A DNA stretch of 64,000 nt from Streptomyces sp. NBC_01549 (GCF_026339955.1 NZ_JAPEPW010000006.1:124001-188000); one strand, 5' to 3'; positions 25,108-33,739 are shown, counted from the first letter of the stretch. Notes: generated by a model not told the origin, from the sequence alone. A program made the numbers and translations.

Positions 25108-26064
25108 TCACGCGTCGGCATCGCCGCGATCCGTGGTCGGGCCGAAGGAGTCGATGTCCTCCATGAAACTCAGCATCCGGACGTTGAGCAGGTCGGGGTG
25201 GTCGATCGCGGGGCCGTGGCCGGTGTCGGCGATGATCTCGGCGCGGGCTCCGGGGACCAGACGTGGTACGCGCTCCAGTTGCCGCTTCGGGTGCACAAGC
25301 AGGCTTCGCTTGCCGAGGACGAGGTAGAGCGGCGTGCGGATGCCGCGCAACTCGTCCTCGGTCAGCGGCAGCGGCGCGGGGCGGCGTATCCGGAAGGCCC
25401 GGACACTCGCCTGGATCCACGCGCGCAGCTCAGGAACCACGAGTACCGGCTGCTCCAGCCAGGAGGCGAGACGCGTGCGCAGCGCCTTGGGGGCGAAGGT
25501 CGCGAAGAGGCTGACGAAGATCCAGGTGAAGAAGCGCAGGCCCACCTTCTCCAGACCGCCGGGGTCGAGCAGGGTGACCGAGGCGAGCCTGCCGGGCTTG
25601 CGGTGTGCCTGGTTGAGCACCAGCCAGCCGCCGTAGGAGGAGCCGACGAGGTGAACCCGGTCGAGGCCGAGGGCGTCGAGCGCCTCGTCGAGCCACTGGG
25701 CCGCACGCTCCGGCTGCCACATCGGTTCGCGGTGGACGCTGCGGCCGGGGTCGCCAGGGGTGTCGAGCGCGTACACGGGGCGTTCGGCACTGAGGCCGGG
25801 GGTGTTGGGGTACCACTGCGCGGAGCAGCCTCCGGAACCGTGGATCAGGACGACTGGTGTACGGGAGTCGTCAGCGGGGTCCGCGGGACCGTACCGGTAG
25901 ACGTGCGTGGTGCCGAAGCTGGTCTCCACGTCTGTCTCGGAGCGGGCGGGCGCACCCATGGCGTAGAGGACGTCGCAGGCGGCGAAGTACCGGTCGCGCA
26001 AGGTGTCGTTGACGTAGTGACCGATGTCGCGGCGTGGGCTGGTTCGGGTCGTGTGCGCGGACAC
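25108..26064 (-). CDS. Alpha/beta-fold hydrolase
   Basis: A 318-residue alpha/beta hydrolase with the oxyanion segment VVLIHGSGGCSAQWYPN, the nucleophile elbow GSSYGG, the acid region PLYLVLGKRSLLVHPKRQ and the catalytic His in ADTGHGPAIDHP. It has no signal peptide and is likely cytoplasmic. It is divergent from a TetR regulator with palindromic operator sites between them, so expression is probably induced by a substrate-like ligand. The ester or amide substrate is unknown. Confidence 0.85.
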   Translation of the reverse strand: MSAHTTRTSPRRDIGHYVNDTLRDRYFAACDVLYAMGAPARSETDVETSFGTTHVYRYGPADPADDSRTPVVLIHGSGGCSAQWYPNTPGLSAERPVYALDTPGDPGRSVHREPMWQPERAAQWLDEALDALGLDRVHLVGSSYGGWLVLNQAHRKPGRLASVTLLDPGGLEKVGLRFFTWIFVSLFATFAPKALRTRLASWLEQPVLVVPELRAWIQASVRAFRIRRPAPLPLTEDELRGIRTPLYLVLGKRSLLVHPKRQLERVPRLVPGARAEIIADTGHGPAIDHPDLLNVRMLSFMEDIDSFGPTTDRGDADA

Positions 26065-26092
26065 AGGGCACCTCCGGGGAGACCGACTCTTT

Positions 26093-26132
26093 GTGATACG
26101 ACCGTATCACAAAGGTGATACGGCGGTACCAT
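26093..26132. promoter_or_regulatory. Palindromic operators between hydrolase and TetR genes
   Basis: GTGATACGACCGTATCAC at 26093-26110 is a palindrome with perfect 8-bp arms around AC. A second, degenerate copy, GTGATACGGCGGTACCAT, starts 22 bp later at 26115. The spacing of about two helical turns fits binding of two TetR dimers controlling both genes. Confidence 0.65.
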
Positions 26133-26191
26133 AAAAGAGTCCGGGAAGATCCGGACGGCGAAGTGACCATCGACGGGCGGAGACACGACCC

Positions 26192-26818
26192 ATGCCAAAG
26201 CTCGTGGACCACGAGGAACGGCGCACCCAGATCGCCGAGGCGCTCATCCGGGTCGCCGGACGGCGCGGGCTGCACGCGGTCGGTATGCGCGACGTGGCCT
26301 CCGAGGCCGGAGTGTCGCTCCGACTCGTGCAGTACTACTTCCAGACCAAGGAGAAACTGCTCTTCTACGGACTGCAGCATCTGACCGGCCTCTTCACCGC
26401 GCGCGTGGGCGCCCGCCTTCGCGCCGCCGGTCAGGACCCGGGCCCGCGCGCGACCATCGAGGCGCTGCTGCTGGCCTCACTCCCGACCGACGAGGAGAGC
26501 CGCACCTTCCACCTGCTCTACAGTTCGTACTCGATCCTGTCCGTGACCGACGAGGCACTCGCCGCCCAACCGTTCATCGACAACCCCGACGCCGCCGAGA
26601 ACGCCCTGACCCGCCTGCTTCGGCAAGCGCAGGAATCCGGTCTGGCCGACCGTGACATCGACGCGCGCACGGAGGCCATCAGCCTCCTGGCCATGGCGGC
26701 GGGCATGGGGACCAGCATCCTCGTGGGCCAGCGGGGGCCGGAGTCGGCCATCGCGGTACTGCGCCATCATCTGGACCGGATCTTCGCGAATCCCGGGTAC
26801 TCCCCGCCGCCCGCATGA
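26192..26818 (+). CDS. TetR-family transcriptional regulator
   Basis: A 208-residue TetR protein. The N-terminal helix-turn-helix is GMRDVASEAGVSLRLVQYYF, followed by QTKEKLLFYGLQHL. A C-terminal ligand domain resembling the TetR_C BetI-like type follows. It lies opposite the alpha/beta hydrolase gene, with strong palindromes in the 127-bp gap, so it probably represses both itself and the hydrolase. The start ATG follows the purine-rich stretch CGGAGACACG. Confidence 0.85.
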   Translation: MPKLVDHEERRTQIAEALIRVAGRRGLHAVGMRDVASEAGVSLRLVQYYFQTKEKLLFYGLQHLTGLFTARVGARLRAAGQDPGPRATIEALLLASLPTDEESRTFHLLYSSYSILSVTDEALAAQPFIDNPDAAENALTRLLRQAQESGLADRDIDARTEAISLLAMAAGMGTSILVGQRGPESAIAVLRHHLDRIFANPGYSPPPA

Positions 26819-27129
26819 CCTCGGCCGCCGTCCCCGGCGCACACCGGACGCGCTGCTCTCCGACGCACGTGCTGGTTCACAGGACTGACCACCAGGACTG
26901 ACCGCCAACCGGACTTGACCCTGACGCCGCTGGAGACTCGAGGATCGCGCCGTAAGCGAGACAGTGATTCTTATCGGAGGCGTCCATCATGCGCGGCAAG
27001 GGCATCCACTACGACACCGGCACCTTTCCCAACGGAATACGGGGCCGTGTCGGGGGACGACATGTGCATCGGCCTTTCACTGGTCGTCGAACGGTGGCAG
27101 GAGCGCACAGCACGACGCCGCGCCCCGCC

Positions 27130-28009
27130 TCAGTACGGCCCATGGGTCCAGCGGCCGTCCGTCATCGTGGCGTGCACGGGCATCGTGCGCAGGGTGTCCG
27201 TGTCGGCCTTCAGCGGGTCCACGTCCACGACCACCAGGTCGGCGGGGTCCCCGACCCTGATGAGCCGGCGCCCGCGGGCCGCCGCGACGAGCGCGTCCGG
27301 GACGGACAGGCGCTGCTCCGGGTGCCACGCGGGGCGATCGTCATCGGTACGGCTGACGGCCGACGCGATGGCGAGCCAGGGGTCGAGCGGCGAGACCGGG
27401 GCGTCCGAACCGAACTCCAGACGGGCCCCGGCGGCCAGCAGATCGGCGTAGGCGAAGGCCCGCTCGGTGCGCCCGGCCCAGTGCCGGTCCGCCACATCAC
27501 GGTCATCCGTCGCGTGCCGGGGCTGCACCCCCGCCGTGACACCCAACCGCGCGAATCTCGGGAGGTCTTCGGGGCTCAGCAACTGCGCGTGCTCGATCCG
27601 GCCACGGCAGCGCACCGCCTCGAAGGCGTCCAGGGCCACGGTGTTGGCGCGGTCGCCGATGGCGTGCACCGCCGGCTCGATTCCATGCGCGGCGGCCCGC
27701 CGCATGAGCCGCACCAGCCAGGTCCAGCCGGTGCCGGACGCTCGCCCACTCCGCCATGTGTACGTGGGCGTCCCACAGGCCCGGCAGCAGCACCCGCCCC
27801 TCCAGATCGAGGACCCGCTCACCGCCGGACGGTATCGCTCGACCCCCGGCGCCCTCGTCCGCGACGACATGGGTGATGCTGCCGCCCGCCACACGCAGGC
27901 GGACGAGCGGTCCTCCCGCACCGAGCCGTACCCGGTCGAGCGTCAGCGCGGTCGCCGGGGACAGGTCTCCTCCTGGGAGCCTGCGCTGGGCGCTTACGAA
28001 GTCCGCCAT
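27130..28009 (-). pseudogene. Metal-dependent amidohydrolase (YtcJ type) with an internal deletion
   Basis: From the ATG at 28009 the N-terminus is normal for the family: TALTLDRVRLGAGGPLVRLR, then VLDLEGRVLLPGLWDAHVHM with the HxH metal ligands, ending at RHRLDLAGA. After about 27735 the reading frame changes and directly continues as LVRLMRRAAAHGIEPAVHAI and the normal C-terminal third (LEFGSDAPVSPLDPW) to the stop at 27130. Roughly 200-250 residues of the usual 500-plus are missing between these points. The protein cannot be active. Confidence 0.75.
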
Positions 28010-28156
28010 AAAGCCTCCATCTGCGGCGACACACGGTCTCGACGGGACTGCCATGGATGTGACCACGCCGGAGACGTGCAGACGCGGTCAGCGAGTCGAC
28101 GTGATCGCCCCGCCCAGAGGAAGGCTGAGGGCACCCCCAACCGAACATCCATCAAG

Positions 28157-28175
28157 TAAACTTAGCCTTACCTTA
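28157..28175 (-). promoter_or_regulatory. Iron-box-like site (DtxR/IdeR/DmdR family)
   Basis: Read on the minus strand the 19 bases are TAAGGTAAGGCTAAGTTTA. This agrees at 13 of 19 positions with the DtxR/IdeR consensus TTAGGTTAGGCTCACCTAA as I remember it. It lies 148 bp upstream of the broken amidohydrolase and 293 bp upstream of the SDR. It may be a leftover of an iron-regulated gene now lost. Confidence 0.4.
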
Positions 28176-28391
28176 CCTTGCTGGTCGTATCCCGTCGCCT
28201 GTCGGTCTCAGCTGACAGTCCCTGCCCCGCGAAGGGCACTTCGCCACCCACACAGTTACCGGACCTGATCAACACCGTCGGTCCTCCGCTGTCAGCGCAT
28301 GCTGCCGCCGGCCGTTACGCAGCCGTGTGCCGGCACCACCACGAACCCCACATGATGTGATGCCACGCCGCAGGCTCCAGGATGAGTAGAG

Positions 28392-28416
28392 AGGCGGCGC
28401 CTCGCCGGCGCCGCCT
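28392..28416. terminator. Strong stem-loop, possible terminator
   Basis: AGGCGGCGCC and GGCGCCGCCT form a perfect 10-bp GC stem around the loop TCGCC. No T-run follows beyond TTGGTT. It lies just upstream of the SDR gene at 28468, so it may end a transcript entering from the left or sit in the SDR leader. Confidence 0.5.
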
Positions 28417-28467
28417 TGGTTCGGACAGCACACGCCCGGACAGGTGAACCGTGGAACGAGGTGCCCG

Positions 28468-29166
28468 ATGGAAATCGAAGGATCAGTTGCGCTGGTGACC
28501 GGCGCGAACCGGGGAATCGGCCGGGCATTCACGCACGCTCTGCTGGCACGGGGCGCCGCCAAGGTGTACGCGGGCGTCCGCAGCCCCGACGACTTCGAAG
28601 CGCCCGGACTGGAACCACTGCGCCTGGACGTCACCGACCCGGACCAGATCGCGGCCGCGGCGATGACGGCGTCCGACGCGACCATCGTGATCAACAATGC
28701 CGGCATCCAGGCCGGGCCGGACCTCCTGGAGGGCTCTTTGGAGGGCGCGCGGAAAGAGCTGGAGGTGAACTATCTGGGCACCTGGGCGGTCTCGCGCGCT
28801 TTCGCGCCCGTCCTCGCCGCCAACGGTGGCGGAGCCCTGGTGAACATGCTCTCGGTGGCCTCGTGGCGGGCGAACAACCGGTTCCCCGGTTACGCGGCGT
28901 CGAAGGCCGCCCAATGGTCGATCACCAACGCGCTGCGCGTGGGACTGCGTGAGCAGGGGACGATGGTCATCGGTGTGCACGTGGGCTATGTGGACACCGA
29001 CGCCACCGTCGAAGTCGACGCTCCGAAGGTGGAGGCTGCGGAAGTCGCGGCACAGACCATGGACGCGATCAGCCGCGACGAGTTGGAGGTGCTCGTGGAC
29101 GAAACCGCCCGAAGGGTACGCGCCGCACTGTCCGGCCCCCTGGAACTCCTTTACCCGACCGCGTGA
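28468..29166 (+). CDS. Short-chain dehydrogenase/reductase
   Basis: A 232-residue classical SDR. The nucleotide-binding motif is VTGANRGIGRAFTHAL, NNAG is in IVINNAGIQAG, and the catalytic residues are S in VNMLSVAS and Y-x3-K in GYAASKAAQ. The ATG at 28468 has GGAACGAGG upstream, whereas the earlier in-frame ATG at 28444 has none. It would oxidise or reduce an alcohol/ketone with NAD(P). The neighbours are broken genes, so its pathway is unknown. Confidence 0.85.
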   Translation: MEIEGSVALVTGANRGIGRAFTHALLARGAAKVYAGVRSPDDFEAPGLEPLRLDVTDPDQIAAAAMTASDATIVINNAGIQAGPDLLEGSLEGARKELEVNYLGTWAVSRAFAPVLAANGGGALVNMLSVASWRANNRFPGYAASKAAQWSITNALRVGLREQGTMVIGVHVGYVDTDATVEVDAPKVEAAEVAAQTMDAISRDELEVLVDETARRVRAALSGPLELLYPTA

Positions 29167-29467
29167 ACGAGACGGAAGACGGCTCGGGACCGGCGAGACC
29201 TGAGGTACCCGGAGCGGAGCAGCGGTGAGGGCAGGATGATGCCCACGAACACGGACTTGGATGTCGTCGTCCTGAGCGCTCGACTCGCCGAGACAGCCGC
29301 TCTTGGCCTCGGGCGAGGGCGCGCATGGCAGGTGCGCATTCCCGCCCGTTGCAGCACGCTGGCGTTCGCGTCCCAGGTGCACAATCTGGCGCTCGTCCAC
29401 GTCGTCCATGTCGTCCACGGCGACCGCGGTGCCGCCGAACCGCACAAGCGATTCGCCGACGTCCCGG
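29167..29467. other. Non-coding or decayed region
   Basis: A plus-strand frame of 80 codons (29236-29478) has no family resemblance or clear ribosome site. I see nothing definite here. The region separates the SDR from the tail of a broken MFS transporter. Confidence 0.4.
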
Positions 29468-29695
29468 TCAGGGCATAGGGCGGTGGTCCGTGGTGTCGGA
29501 CTCTGACCGACCCGATCGACGCGCGGCAACCGACATCACGACGAGGCCGATCAGGACGAGGCCGGCGCCGACGTACAGCGGAGCCGTATAGCCGAGGCCG
29601 ACGCTGATGGCGAGGCCGCCGAGCCAGGCGCCCAGGGCGTTGCCGATTTGGAGGCGGACACGTTGGCGCTGGCGGCGAGCGGCACCCTCGCGCTC
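29468..29695 (-). pseudogene. C-terminal remnant of an MFS transporter
   Basis: Reading leftward, VPLAASANVSAS, a one-base frame break near 29649, then IGNALGAWLGGLAISVGLGY and APLYVGAGLVLIGLVVMSVA to the stop at 29468. This corresponds to the last two or three membrane spans of AraJ/PbuE-like major facilitator transporters. The remaining 300 or more residues are missing. The remnant is cut at about 29695, where sequence of a TetR gene on the other strand begins. Confidence 0.65.
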
Positions 29696-29696
29696 G

Positions 29697-29868
29697 GAGT
29701 ACCCGACACCGCCCAGTGCACCGCCGTGTCCGCGCTACTGAACTACATCCTCGGAGTGGGCGGACAGAACACCGCCAACGCCCGCGCACACCGGCCGGAC
29801 ACGAACCGGACCGAGTTCCTCAACACCGTCTCGGCCGCATGGGCGAACCTCGATCCCGACGACCGAAC
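29697..29868 (+). pseudogene. Internal remnant of a TetR-family regulator (ligand-binding domain)
   Basis: The plus strand reads GVPDTAQCTAVSALLNYILG, then NARAHRPDTNRTEFLNTVSA and AWANLDPDD. This resembles the tetracyclin-repressor-like C-terminal domain. The DNA-binding half is missing to the left and the last residues are lost to the right. It abuts the MFS remnant of the opposite strand. The two probably were a divergent regulator-transporter pair whose 5' halves and shared promoter were deleted together. Confidence 0.5.
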
Positions 29869-29976
29869 AGAGTGCCAACCGACCCGGCGCCGTCGTAGCC
29901 GGTGGATTCCACTGACAAAGCCACACGGGACAAGACAGACCGGAGACGTGGCGTCCATCCCGGGGCCATGGCGGAG

Positions 29977-30720
29977 CTACTGCCCTGGCGGGATTCGGTA
30001 GACGGAGACGTGAGAACGCGACTCGGCGGTGAATGCGGCGCCGTCCCAGTCCGCGTGCCTGGTCTCCAGGTCGAATCCGGCCAGCTGGGCCATGAGGTCG
30101 AGTTCGGCCGGCCAGATGTACCGATGCGGGCTGCGGAACAACCGCGCCTGCTCGCTCTCATCGAAGCGGAAGTGGTGCGACACCACGTGCTGGCGCAGAA
30201 CGTCGTAGGTGTCCAAACCGATGTAGCCGGGTTCGGACTCCCAGACGGTTGCCGTTCGGCCCGGCGGGAGCTGGCGCAACTCGGGTACCCATAGCTCGAT
30301 CACGAACCGACCACCAGGCACGAGGTGGCGGGCAGCGTTGCGGAAGCACTGGACCTGCTCGTCCTGGGTGAGCAGGTTGGAGATCGTGTTGTAGACGAGG
30401 TAGACAAGGGTGTACTTGCCGGGGGCGACGGTGGTCGCCATGTCACCGATGATCACCGGGATCGCTGCTTCATCTGCCTTGGTTCGCAGTTGCTCCACCA
30501 TCGGGAGCGACAGCTCGATGCCGGTGACAGAGACTCCTCGCCCGGCGAGCGGGACGGCTACCCGGCCGGTCCCGACAGCGAACTCAAGCGCTGCTCCGTC
30601 CCCTGCGAGCCGGGCGAGACGGTCCACGGTCGGTTCCAATACCTCGGGTGCGAACATGCCTGAGCCGGGCGTGTCATAGCGCCGGGCGGCATCGGCGTCC
30701 CAGATCTTCTCCTGCTGCAT
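29977..30720 (-). CDS. Class I SAM-dependent methyltransferase
   Basis: A 247-residue methyltransferase. Motif I is ALEFAVGTGRVAVPLAGRG, motif II SVTGIELSLPMVEQLR, and the post-motif region is LVYLVYNTISNLLTQDEQVQ, then HLVPGGRFVIELWVPELRQL. The ATG at 30720 begins the family-typical N-terminus KIWDADAARRYDTPGSGMF. The frame is open further upstream without homology. Small-molecule methylation is likely but the substrate is unknown. It is divergent from the Imm5-like gene. Confidence 0.85.
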   Translation of the reverse strand: MQQEKIWDADAARRYDTPGSGMFAPEVLEPTVDRLARLAGDGAALEFAVGTGRVAVPLAGRGVSVTGIELSLPMVEQLRTKADEAAIPVIIGDMATTVAPGKYTLVYLVYNTISNLLTQDEQVQCFRNAARHLVPGGRFVIELWVPELRQLPPGRTATVWESEPGYIGLDTYDVLRQHVVSHHFRFDESEQARLFRSPHRYIWPAELDLMAQLAGFDLETRHADWDGAAFTAESRSHVSVYRIPPGQ

Positions 30721-30821
30721 TCCGTCAACGCTCGCCGCCGGCCTACGCGATGTCCAGCGAATTTGTACGCGGCCATGAGGGCGTCTCCGCGTCGGTTGGC
30801 GGCCTGCGGCAAGATGGAGCC

Positions 30822-31355
30822 GTGCCAACCGAATCAGACAAGATTGAGCTGCGCGAACACGAACTTCGTGAGATCGCGGGCTACGCGGCTGATTGCGCGC
30901 GCAGGGCGTTGTCGATTTTCGAACAGAGTCTTCCCACTGACACCCGCCCGCGCGACGCCATCGACGCAGCGGACGCCTTCGCTGGTGGCGGCCGGCGCAC
31001 GGGCGCTCTGCGGCAGAGCGCGTGGGCGGCGTACAGAGCGGCACAAGAGGCCGCTACACCCGCTGCGGTCGACGCGGCACAAGCGGCGAGCCATGCGGCC
31101 GCCGCCGCGTACCTTCATCCCAGGGCCAGCGCTCATCAGGTGAAACACATTCTCGGTGCGGCAGCGCATGCGGCACGAGCAGAGGAGCTGGCAGCCGTGG
31201 AAGACCGGAGTGTCACTGCGGGGACCCTTGCATGGGCGCGTCAGCACGCGCCGAAAGCGGTCACCGCGGTGCTCGGACGTCTGCCCGCCACACCTCCCGG
31301 AGGCGGGCGTGTGGGCGAGTTCATTCGCGATCTCGACGCCGCTCTCCGCGCCTGA
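30822..31355 (+). CDS. Imm5-like putative immunity protein (annotated elsewhere as SbcC-like)
   Basis: A 177-residue, alanine-rich helical protein from a GTG at 30822. LREIAGYAADCARRALSIFE, then RPRDAIDAADAFAGG and QAASHAAAAAYLH...HILGAAAHAARAEEL match the Imm5-like helical repeat domain that is often misnamed exonuclease SbcC. In some genomes this domain protects against contact-dependent toxins. No toxin gene is adjacent here, so an immunity role is only suggested by the family. The start lacks a well-spaced ribosome site, and upstream codons are open to 30648. Confidence 0.6.
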   Translation: MPTESDKIELREHELREIAGYAADCARRALSIFEQSLPTDTRPRDAIDAADAFAGGGRRTGALRQSAWAAYRAAQEAATPAAVDAAQAASHAAAAAYLHPRASAHQVKHILGAAAHAARAEELAAVEDRSVTAGTLAWARQHAPKAVTAVLGRLPATPPGGGRVGEFIRDLDAALRA

Positions 31356-31399
31356 GGGCGATCAGTGCGTGCGCGTCCAGGTGCGCGCACGCAGGGGTT

Positions 31400-31680
31400 C
31401 GGGCCCGTCCCGGGCGCGAGGACCGAACGTGGAATGTCGACGGCGTCGATCTCCGCGAAGTCGAGCGCCGCAACCACCCTGTCCGGCGCCAACTCCCGTA
31501 CGCGATGGGCGAGTCCGGGCCCGTACGCCACCGGCTCGGCGCCCAGGCTCCGTAAGGAGGCATGGGTTGTGCTCGTCGGCCGGGCGGAATTGGTCCATGT
31601 CGAAGCCCATGCTCTCGTCGACCCCGGCCACGTCCCAGCCCGGGAGAAGCGGGAATCCGACCTCCATGAGGGAGTCGAGG
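31400..31680 (-). pseudogene. Quinone oxidoreductase / zinc-type alcohol dehydrogenase remnant with internal deletion
   Basis: Leftward from 31680 the frame reads LDSLMEVGFPLLPGWDVAGV, the GroES-like N-terminal region of NADPH:quinone oxidoreductases, up to QFRPADE. Then it switches frame near 31560 to SLGAEPVAYGPGLAHRVREL, part of the nucleotide-binding domain, and ends. About 100 residues between these parts, the whole C-terminus and the true start are missing. It lies directly behind the LysR gene. Confidence 0.6.
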
Positions 31681-31681
31681 G

Positions 31682-32581
31682 CTAGACGGTGCTGCTCGTG
31701 CTCAGGACCGTGGCGCGGAACGATGTCACCAGGGGCCGCAGGTCCACCCGGTGCCATGCGGCCCACAGTTGGATGCAGGTGTCGTGCCAAGGAAGCTCAC
31801 GCACCGCGACATCCTCAGTGGTGGCGCGCACCATGCTCTTCTGCACGAGTGCGAGTCCGAGCCCGGAGGCGACCAGGCCGAGCGCGGTCAGCGGCTCGGC
31901 GGCGTCGAGGCGGATGTCGGGCGTGAAGCCGGCTGCTGTACAGGTGGCGACGAATGTGTCCCGCCAGGCCGGGTCCTGGGCATTCTCGACTGCGATCCAC
32001 GGCTGACCGTCGAGGTCCGCGGGAGTCACTTTTTCCTGGTTGACGAGTGGATGCCCTGCGGGCAGAGCGAGGAGCAGCGGGTCCTCGAGCAGGGGCGCGG
32101 CGAGCAGGTCAGGGTCATCCGCGGTCGGAGGTTCATGGACGAGCGCGATGTCGAGGCTGCGCTGCCGCAGGCCTTCGAACTGCTCGGTGGGCGGAAGGTT
32201 GTACAGAGCGATGTGTATGCCTGGGCGTTCGTTGTGCAGAGCGCGTAGTGCGCCGGGCAGGATGCCGGTGTGCATGGCGTCTGAGACATAGCCGATGCAC
32301 AGGCCGCCCTCTTCTCCGCGGCCCAGCCGACGGCCCAGGTTCTCCAGACGATCCGCATGCCGCAGTAGCGCGCGCGCTTCGGCCAGGAAGACCTGGCCGT
32401 CCCGGGTGAGCCGGATTCTTTGCTGGCCGCGTTCGAACAGGGTGAGGCCCAGGTTCTGCTCGAGTTGCGCGATCTGCCGGCTGAGCGGTGACTGGGAGAT
32501 GTGCAGCCGCTCGGCGGCCTGGCCGACGTGTTCAGTCTCGGCGACGGCGACGAAGTAGCGGAGTTGCCGCAGGTCAAGCAT
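31682..32581 (-). CDS. LysR-family transcriptional regulator
   Basis: A 299-residue LysR regulator. The winged helix-turn-helix is at the N-terminus (LRQLRYFVAVAETEHVGQAA, then HISQSPLSRQIAQLEQNLGL), followed by a substrate-binding effector domain (LCIGYVSDAMHTGILPGALR). It is divergent from the aldo/keto reductase, with a palindromic T-N11-A type site in the 147-bp gap, and probably activates that gene in response to an effector. Confidence 0.9.
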   Translation of the reverse strand: MLDLRQLRYFVAVAETEHVGQAAERLHISQSPLSRQIAQLEQNLGLTLFERGQQRIRLTRDGQVFLAEARALLRHADRLENLGRRLGRGEEGGLCIGYVSDAMHTGILPGALRALHNERPGIHIALYNLPPTEQFEGLRQRSLDIALVHEPPTADDPDLLAAPLLEDPLLLALPAGHPLVNQEKVTPADLDGQPWIAVENAQDPAWRDTFVATCTAAGFTPDIRLDAAEPLTALGLVASGLGLALVQKSMVRATTEDVAVRELPWHDTCIQLWAAWHRVDLRPLVTSFRATVLSTSSTV

Positions 32582-32606
32582 GTTAGACCTCTAAGGACTC
32601 AAGTGT

Positions 32607-32625
32607 GTCCAAGTAAGTCTTGGAC
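32607..32625. promoter_or_regulatory. LysR-type binding site
   Basis: GTCCAAGTAAGTCTTGGAC is a perfect inverted repeat (7-bp arms, 5-bp spacer) that also satisfies the LysR T-N11-A rule. It lies 25 bp upstream of the LysR start and about 100 bp upstream of the aldo/keto reductase start. Confidence 0.6.
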
Positions 32626-32728
32626 AGTCTCAAGTCTAGATCCTAGCCTCAAACGTGTCAGACCGACGGACTGCGCAAACTGCATCAAAAGAACATCCGT
32701 CACATCTCGTACAGCAAGGATCTACACC

Positions 32729-33739
32729 ATGACCATCAAGTCCTTCCTGCCCGGCGACCTGGGCTTCGGCGCCGCACCGCTGGGGAACATGTTCCGGGCC
32801 ATACCCGACGAGGAGGCCGCGGCCACCGTGGACGCCGCCTGGGACAACGGCATCCGCTACTTCGACACCGCACCCTTCTACGGCGCGGGTCTTTCCGAGA
32901 TCCGGCTCGGTGAAGCGCTGGCCGGCCGCCCCCGCGACGAATTCGTCCTGAGCACGAAGGTCGGCCGCGTCATCCTCGACGAGATCGAGGACCCCTCCGC
33001 CCGTGACCTGGGCGAGAAGGGCGGACTGTTCGAACACGGACGCCCCAACAAGATGGTCAACGACTACTCGGCCGACGCCACGCTGCGCTCCATCGAGGAC
33101 AGCCTCAAGCGACTGAAGACGGACCGCCTCGACATCGTGTGGGTGCACGACGTCGCGCAGGACTTCTACGGTGACGAGTGGCTCGCCGCATACGAAACAT
33201 CCCGTACCGGGGCATTCCGGGTGCTGCAGAAGCTGCGCGACGACGGCGTGATCAGGGCCTGGGGCCTTGGGGTCAACCGGGTCGAGCCCCTGGAGCTTAC
33301 GCTGGACCTCGACGAGCCGAAGCCGGACGCGTTCCTCCTGGCCGGCCGCTACACACTGCTCGACCACGAGCGCGCCCTGCAGCGGCTGCTGCCGGCCGCG
33401 AAGGCCCAGAACGTCGACATCGTCGTCGGCGGACCGTACAGCTCCGGCGTACTGGCCGGCGGGCAGCACTTCGAATACCAGAAGGCCCCTGCCCCGGTGA
33501 TCGCCAAGGTGGAGCGCATCAAGGCACTCGCAGGGCAGCACGGCGTCGGCATCAAGGCGGCGGCGCTGCAGTTCTCCCTCGCCCACCCCGCGGTCGCCGC
33601 GGCCATCCCCGGTGCCTCCCGGCCGAGCCGCATCGTAGAGGACGTCGCCGCACTCGGCGAGAAGGTCCCGGCGGCCTTCTGGACGGCGCTGCGCACGGAG
33701 GGACTGATCGCTCAGGACGCCCCCGTACCCAGCGCCTGA
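32729..33739 (+). CDS. Aldo/keto reductase (aldose 1-dehydrogenase / pyridoxal dehydrogenase type)
   Basis: A 336-residue TIM-barrel oxidoreductase. The AKR catalytic Asp and Tyr appear in RYFDTAPFYGAGLSEIRLGE, the Lys in VLSTKVGRV and the His in IVWVHD. It resembles D-threo-aldose 1-dehydrogenase and pyridoxal 4-dehydrogenase-like enzymes, which oxidise sugars or related aldehydes with NAD(P). AAGGATC precedes the ATG at 32729. It is followed after 29 bp by an SRPBCC-domain gene, probably cotranscribed under the divergent LysR regulator. Confidence 0.85.
   Translation: MTIKSFLPGDLGFGAAPLGNMFRAIPDEEAAATVDAAWDNGIRYFDTAPFYGAGLSEIRLGEALAGRPRDEFVLSTKVGRVILDEIEDPSARDLGEKGGLFEHGRPNKMVNDYSADATLRSIEDSLKRLKTDRLDIVWVHDVAQDFYGDEWLAAYETSRTGAFRVLQKLRDDGVIRAWGLGVNRVEPLELTLDLDEPKPDAFLLAGRYTLLDHERALQRLLPAAKAQNVDIVVGGPYSSGVLAGGQHFEYQKAPAPVIAKVERIKALAGQHGVGIKAAALQFSLAHPAVAAAIPGASRPSRIVEDVAALGEKVPAAFWTALRTEGLIAQDAPVPSA

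Larger units (their letters stand above)
28010..28467. other. Intergenic region with iron-box-like site and stem-loop
   Basis: No gene is recognised in these 458 bp. They hold the iron-box-like sequence at 28157-28175 and the hairpin at 28392-28416, listed separately. The remaining sequence has no clear coding pattern on either strand. Confidence 0.5.
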
